From positions 25,381,407 through 25,445,406 of the forward strand of contig NC_079515.1 of the NCBI RefSeq assembly GCF_000801105.2: DNA of 64,000 nt. Reading direction: 5' to 3'. Under the pieces are notes generated by a model. It saw nothing but the letters and a program-made list of their open reading frames with translations. It was not told the DNA's origin and did not search any database. The stretch comes from Raphanus sativus. Lineage: Eukaryota; Streptophyta; Magnoliopsida; Brassicales; Brassicaceae. The translations under genes and the position numbers were made by a program. Shown piece after piece: positions 58,151-64,000 of the stretch. The first letter of the stretch is position 1; every line of letters starts with the position of its first letter.

Positions 58151-60360
58151 TCACTTGGACCAAGCCACTGCGTCCATCTCCGATTGAGCAGCCCGGTATA
58201 ACTCCAGCCTCTTAGATATGGGGCTTCGTCTCGCCATGATCGGTGGATCCTCGTTCAAAAGTGACGATAACCTCTTCATCTGTTGGTAATGCAATTCACC
58301 GTTTTAGTCATTAGCTTAGCCATATGTTAGTTTCGTTTAAGACAGAACAGGAGATAGAACTTACGTCCATGGTACCGAGATCCGCAAAGAAATGGTCGAG
58401 GAGGCTGCACTTGGCTTCTCGGACTTGGCAGTAGGAAATGGACTTGGGGATTGAATTCGGCAGTCCAGCACATACCATGTTCACGTAAGACAGAACATTG
58501 GATCCTAATGCCAGATGTTGAAAAGGTTGTGTGACGTGAGGTACAAAATATAAAGATATACCGCATCAAAATCATAACATATAAAAGGATATGCTTTTGA
58601 CTTACCGATTCGTCCGAGATAGGAATTGTTGAAAATGGAATTACCACCCTTCTCAACAGCTTGGGAAAGCTTCGTGAAGAAATCAACAGTGAGGTAACTG
58701 CACTCCATGTCCACCAGCTGCAGTGCTGCTTTCTTACTCCCCTCCCGCATTTTGTCAAACGACTCTATGGCCGCGTTTGACCCCTCCACTCTCAGTGCTG
58801 AGTATTGCTTTAATTCCTGCATATGTTCAACCCCTCTATAACATTTTGACCAAATTGAATATATATATTACTAAAAGAAGAAGAGAGAACGTACCACCGT
58901 CTCATTCACAGACTTGTGAACCAGATCCTTCAATATTGCACGAACCTGGTAATACTAAAACCACACAAAGAAAAGAAAAGGAGAGGAGAGAGACGCTTAT
59001 CGCCCGTTATTTTTAGGTTACTGATTCAACTTATATTAAAGATGTAAGTTAGAGCCGGTACAGTATCAACAGATGCTCCGGCAGGGTCTCGGATGGATAC
59101 TATAGAAGACTCAATGAGACCTTGCTGATCTGGAGCAATTAAGTGAGGCTGGTAACCGTCAGCCTCAGTGACCATCTTGCGGATGTTGTCCATTGCTACC
59201 TGCTTGTCAAATTGAAGTCTCTTCAGAGCCGCCGGAAGCTGGTTATTATCAAACATGTTGTACACCGTTTCGCCACCAGCACGCCTGTGTCATCAATCAT
59301 CAACCACATGCACAGCACAGACAGACAATTGTAACTACATTTTTTTTTACTGATAAGTTTGGTTAGGAGTCATATCAACTCAGACCCTATAAACATTAGC
59401 AGCACTAAAAAAAATGGCCAAAACATACACTCCATCAAGATGCTCCTGATCGAAAAGCTGACATATGTCCACTATGGAGTACAACTTCCCCCGCGTCAAA
59501 ACAGTCATTAAATCTTGATATCTAGTAATACAAACTGAAGACAGAAAGAATGCACAATCTTACCCCCAGCAGTACAGCTGCAATAGGCTTTCCAATGCGA
59601 CTAAGTTCAGATTCCAGCTCTAACACTGTTTTGTTAATAAGCGACTGGACACCTGGAATTCTTGACTTGATTACATGTTCTAGATGCTGTTCAAACAACA
59701 ACAACAACAACAACAACAGAAAGTGCTGCAGTTAGACTCTGTTTCAACCGCAAGCAACAGCTGATGGTTGTATATAGAGTAGAGCTACACCATTTCTCTT
59801 GATAGCCCTTACCTTGGAGAGCATCTTTGCTAAATTTTCGGAACACATTTTATGTGCAAGGTGCCTATACTGCGTAGTATTTGACAACACCAACCAATGG
59901 ATATTTCAGCTTAAAAGATTTCCCTTCCAGAATCTGAGCAAAAAAAAAACACATCTTTTGGTAAGTAGCAGTGGACACGATAACCGTTAATGAGAAAACC
60001 ACATAGTGTTATGTTACTACAAAAATTAGCAAGATGTAGCTCGAACATCATAAGTCTATTTACAAAAATCATTATTCATTTCATGCAAAGTAAATGCAGC
60101 TTATAGAATAGCATTTATCAGGGTAAGGCAACTTACTTCCACTGCATCAGTCCCCTTGTCCATAAGATCAATCTTTGCCAAGACACCAAATGTTCTCTCC
60201 CCTGTAAAAAATACAAGATGACCGCATAACGCGTCGGGTATCTTTGGTGGAAAATGAATCGTTTGCAAAATTAGTTACCAGATTGATCAACTTCACGAGA
60301 AACTTTAATTGCGTCTGAGGTAGCAAGATCTTGCTTTGCGGCCAAAGTGATGCAGTTGGG
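58151..60360 (-). pseudogene. Decayed dynamin-related protein 1 (DRP1) copy
   Basis: The minus strand carries most exons of a DRP1-type dynamin from mid-GTPase domain to the C-terminus, still in order with splice sites. Pieces are [92 protein letters not shown] and KRLELYRAAQSEMDAVAWSK followed by a stop at 58151-58153. The P-loop and switch regions are absent. Several exons have small deletions (after NCITLA, in DQ-EHLDG, in DQQGLIESS, in SIFNNSYLGRIG). One exon near 59865-59885 lost about 28 codons and its frame between VGVVK and YRHLAHKM. It cannot encode a working dynamin. The ending resembles DRP1A/DRP1B best. It breaks Arabidopsis collinearity and is probably a transposed partial duplicate. 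Confidence 0.85.
59694..59719 (+). repeat. (AAC)n microsatellite
   Basis: About eight AAC units within an intron of the DRP1 pseudogene. Confidence 0.85.
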
Positions 60361-60597
60361 CTGTAAGGAAATTTGATTAAGAACATAAAACAGAATCATG
60401 CCAACAAGTTTGCTCCAAAGAAACTGGCAATACGCTGTCAGATCAAATCTAAAAGGGTATGCGACTAAGGATTTCCTATTCAAGTCTAGTTCTAACCGAG
60501 TTTAGGCCAAGAGAATCTCAATTCCCCTACTCAGTATATCCATCTCAATAATGCCACTCACAAATGTACAAATGCAATACCTTGATGTAGCAGCCTG

Positions 60598-60831
60598 CTA
60601 CCTGAAGAGAAGATACCCCACTTCGAGGTCTACCACGTGCATCTTGGACTCAACCTTGAATTTCATGTTTTCTTCCTTTTGTTTTTTGAATAATTTGGTT
60701 GAAAATTTTACCCCACATCGACCGTCCTCCATGTCTATGGAGTAAAAGTCGAAGAGAAGATGGCTAGGCTTTATCATACAAGTGCTTAGATGACTATGCT
60801 TCTTTGAACTGGGAACTTCGATAAACATCAC
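60598..60831 (-). other. Unclassified 77-codon open frame
   Basis: The frame (SHLSTCMIKPSHLLFDFYS, then a Lys-rich part and HVVDLEVGYLLFR) has a more protein-like composition than its surroundings. I do not recognise the family. It is upstream of the DRP1 pseudogene on the same strand but shows no dynamin sequence. It may be a fragment of another gene. Confidence 0.25.
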
Positions 60832-62739
60832 ATCCGTTGATACGTATAGATATCCATTTTTCCCGACATCTGGCTAGTGGGAATGAAGACGAATACCTCA
60901 ACGGAAATCACCAATACATGCGCAAGAAAGACTTCTTTCATCTCTGATTCTTCAATCACTAGACAATTTTGTTACAAAATGTATTATGAAATTGTTATCT
61001 CTGTTTTATGTTATATGGTTAGTATCGTGTTGGTTAACATTATAAGTTATTTTGAAAAATTACATAAATCAATTTTTGGGCAATTTTTATTTCCTTTTTG
61101 ATTAAGGGTTTATCGTATAGGAACACATTGAATTTGTAGCTGTGATCACTATCTTATAAGACAAGCTTATCCAAATTGAAATTGTTTGAATGGAAGTGAT
61201 TACCTTGTACAAATTAGACAAACGGATTAGTCTCACATCATATTTATCATTCACATCACTTTATATTTTCACAACCATTTGATCAAATCATATGTCAACT
61301 TTAAGAACCTTAAAAAATCTATCACCATTAATTTGAATCTCAACATCATTAAGATGGTCTTCAAATTTGGAAAAGCAAGTTATAGTTATGAGTAATGATG
61401 CATTTATATACTTAGTAATATATATCAGTAAAATTGTTTTCTTTTCCACTTCTATCAATCTTTATTTGGATGGCTCATTTTGCCAAATCAATTGTGATTT
61501 TGTATTAAATCGACTAATAGTAATTGGTTATATATTTCCTTACTGTATTTACAAGTTTAAATGTTCTACCATAATTTTAATTCATTTTATTAGATTGTTC
61601 TAAATATGAAAATGAAGAGAAAGAGTTACGAAAAAGATAGAAAATATTAATGTTTTATCAAGGGGAGAGATTATATATAGTGTAGTAAAGGTTATGTGAA
61701 TTTTCTTTCCACAACCTTTAAAATCATTCTTAGCGTTTTTGTCTATCTCATTGTCTATCAAGTTGACTTCTCAATATTACTAATGCAAAGGGTCGGTAAC
61801 CAAACATTTTCAAAAGATAGAAAAATCGGCATTTTCATTTTCTTCGAACTAACGGGGTAGGAAAATGGAGTTGAATCCACTTCAGTTGTCATGAAGAATT
61901 GTAAATTCTTCGGTTTAGTTGGTTTAGCTTTGGACTTCGGTTTAGTTTTTATGTGGGCTCGGGTCAGTTCTTTGTTGGACTTATTTCATTTAAAGTATAA
62001 TGGTTAAAGTGGACAAACCAAATCTAGAAAATATGTTTCAAGTGCAAAGTGTCTCCCAGTATAATTGAAAAGTTGAAGTGTGTCTTCCAATATAAATATA
62101 AATATAAATATATGTGTGTGTGTGTTTGTTTTCATTTTTGGTAATTATTTAGTATTAGGATCATGAGCTCTTTGAGAATGTTTTTGTATTAAGCATCAAG
62201 TCAGGTTTCATTTTCATTGTAGTTAGTGTTAGGAATTTTAATATAGATTTTAAGTTTTTAACTAATTGTGTAAGCTACAATTCACATTTTAATCGTATCA
62301 CAAAAAACATTCATGTTCTTTTTGTAGAAGAGCCTTTCACATGATATATAAATAGAACAATCATTCACCGACTTTCGTAAATGTAGCCATGTCCAAGAAC
62401 TGACCTTACTCGGCATACTCTTTTTAAATCGTCTCAAGTTTAATCAAATTAAAATTATATTATACCACGATTTGTGGATCCAGTTAAGTTGAAATCTAAT
62501 CTTGTATAAAGAAAAAAGTGTAAATAATTAGTTAGTGTTGGCAATTAGCAATAGCATAACCAAAATCTTGAAATGAATTTTTAAAAAGAAAGAAAAAAAG
62601 GTTGTAAAAAAATCAACATTGTAAACTAAACCAAAGAGTCACTAGATCAGTGAGTATTAGCTTGATGATGTTTATTAGCTTGTTCCTAGGTTGTTTATTA
62701 GCTTGATGATGTCTTCGAGTCATTGATTTTTATGTTATA
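60832..62739. other. AT-rich spacer, nothing recognised
   Basis: Short frames at 60877-61101 and 61367-61603 are low-complexity. A (TG)n tract lies near 62112-62125. Confidence 0.5.
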
Positions 62740-62897
62740 CTCCCTCCGTTTCATATTAAGTGTCGTTGTAGAAGAATTTTTTCGTTACAAAAAAGTGTCG
62801 TTTTAGTATTTCGATGCAAAATCTATTAACTTTATTCTCCGTTTTATTTTTTTTATTGGTTGAGATGTATGGGTAAATGATGTTTTTATATAGAAAA
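62740..62897 (+). mobile_element. Stowaway-type MITE, right end missing
   Basis: CTCCCTCCGTTTCATATTAA preceded by TA is the hallmark terminus of plant Stowaway (Tc1/mariner) elements. The internal GTGTCGTTNTAG repeats fit. No complementary right terminus appears before the Helitron end at 62898, so the Helitron probably inserted into it. Confidence 0.6.
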
Positions 62898-64000
62898 CTA
62901 GGAAAAGCCCACCCTACGGGCGGGAAATGATAATAAACATTTCTTAGATCTTAATCAGTAACAATCGCTTACTCGTGAAAAAATAATTAAATTACAAAAA
63001 ATTAATTAAACCGTAGAAAATTTTAAAATTTACGATATGATGAAATACATGTTACATTGATCAAAATATTTTATATAGTGTTTACTTTGTTATAAAAAAC
63101 AAATATAAGTAACTAAATTAATTATTACAAAATATGAAAATAACTAAAATTTTTAAAAATACTTAACTTCTTATTATAAATATTTAGATTATCTTTCTAT
63201 ACATTCTAATAATAGATTGTCATTTTATTTTATATAAAATAAATTTTAACATAAATTTATTAACAACATAACTATTTATCATTAAAAATTTATTAGTATT
63301 TATTTAAATTTTAAAATGGTATTACCATATAATTTAACAATATGAAAGTGTTAATTTTGTAAATATTATAGAACTCAATTTTCCACTTAATGAATTTTTT
63401 TAATAGAATTTTATCAGCAAAAATGTAAATCTGTGTTTTTACGATCTTTTTATTCTGCAACTTATTTTGTTTAATAAAATATTTGTGGAATCGCGTTTAA
63501 GACGCCATTCCGCTGTTCTGCAGGATATTAGCAAGCATAGACTTAATATGTTTAACTTTTTTAACTGAAATTAAAATTATTTTTTTACTAAAACAGTTTA
63601 TATATTTATCTGACAATTTATTTTCACAATCGTAAACTTTTTAATTATTAAAAAAATAATAGAAAATTATTATTTTACTCTTTTCATGTTTGTTTTAGTT
63701 TAACTATAATAAGAGTTAGAATTTGTTTTTTTTTAAATTGCTTGAAGAGTTCAGTGAAGTTATAAGTAATAAGTAGTTGATCCACATAAACCAAAAATAT
63801 ACTCAAGTCAAGTAGAGTACATAAAGATTTAATAGTGATCATTACTATTTACATTTATACATATTTGTTTGAAAATAAAATAAATCATTTAATCTAAGTA
63901 ACTCGTGATTATAATTTTAAAAATAAATGGTACTTGACAATTAGCATATTATAATTATTACACTTTACTATTTACATAATTAACTAAGAAATTTTTAACT
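62898..64000 (-). mobile_element. Helitron, 3' end in window
   Basis: Read on the minus strand, the element ends with hairpin CCCGCCC-GTA-GGGTGGG (62911-62924 region, one mismatch), then CTTTTCCTAG at 62898. Host base A is at 62897. The same end type as the Helitron at 10109. The interior runs right and no 5' TC end was identified, so it may continue past the window. It holds no coding frame here. Confidence 0.65.

Noticed and set aside
1..64000. CRISPR arrays, operons, phage or bacterial elements
   Set aside because: The window is plant nuclear DNA with spliced genes. The tandem repeats seen have no uniform spacers.

Overview
The window is nuclear DNA of a crucifer (Brassicaceae), most likely a Brassica or radish relative. 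Its intact genes read, in order, like Arabidopsis chromosome 3 from about At3g55970 to At3g56060; this comparison is from memory. The order is JOX3, SZF1, ESK1/TBL29, CSLA14, a small plastid-type membrane protein, a short PPR gene, UGP3, an MRH1-like pseudokinase and a HOTHEAD-type GMC oxidoreductase. GT-AG introns, AT-rich spacers and typical crucifer repeats (Helitrons, Tourist and Stowaway MITEs, tRNA-derived SINEs, LINE fragments) agree with this. Exon boundaries were derived by hand from reading frame and splice dinucleotides. All eight intact reading frames close without a stop.

Layout. 1-2.6 kb: AT-rich TTTATAAA arrays followed by minus-strand fragments of two unrelated genes (DUF547-like and PPR), which look like cargo of a Mutator-like element. 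2.9-3.9 kb: a SINA-like ubiquitin ligase gene with one frameshift, next to a Tourist MITE. 6.0-9.0 kb: JOX3, whose second intron holds a TIR element. 9-22 kb: a transposon-rich spacer with a complete non-autonomous Helitron, a truncated LINE with target-site duplication, a second Helitron, a Harbinger-like element with a 33-G run at its edge, SINE pieces and a LINE reverse-transcriptase tail. 22-53 kb: the gene-rich collinear block. 53-64 kb: repeats, a decayed N-terminally truncated dynamin-related (DRP1) copy that is out of collinear order, and a Stowaway MITE that ends at another Helitron.

Function. The genes form no operon or single pathway. Two are stress or hormone response genes: JOX3 for jasmonate inactivation and SZF1 for defence or salt response. 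Two adjacent convergent genes act on hemicellulose in the Golgi: ESK1 for xylan O-acetylation and CSLA14 for a glucomannan-type backbone. UGP3 makes UDP-glucose for sulfolipid synthesis in plastids.

The most interesting non-coding signals are a tandem repeat upstream of SZF1 that multiplies a TTGAC core, the putative fragment-carrying MULE at the left edge, and several transposon insertions with readable target-site duplications. I found no clearly new biological system.
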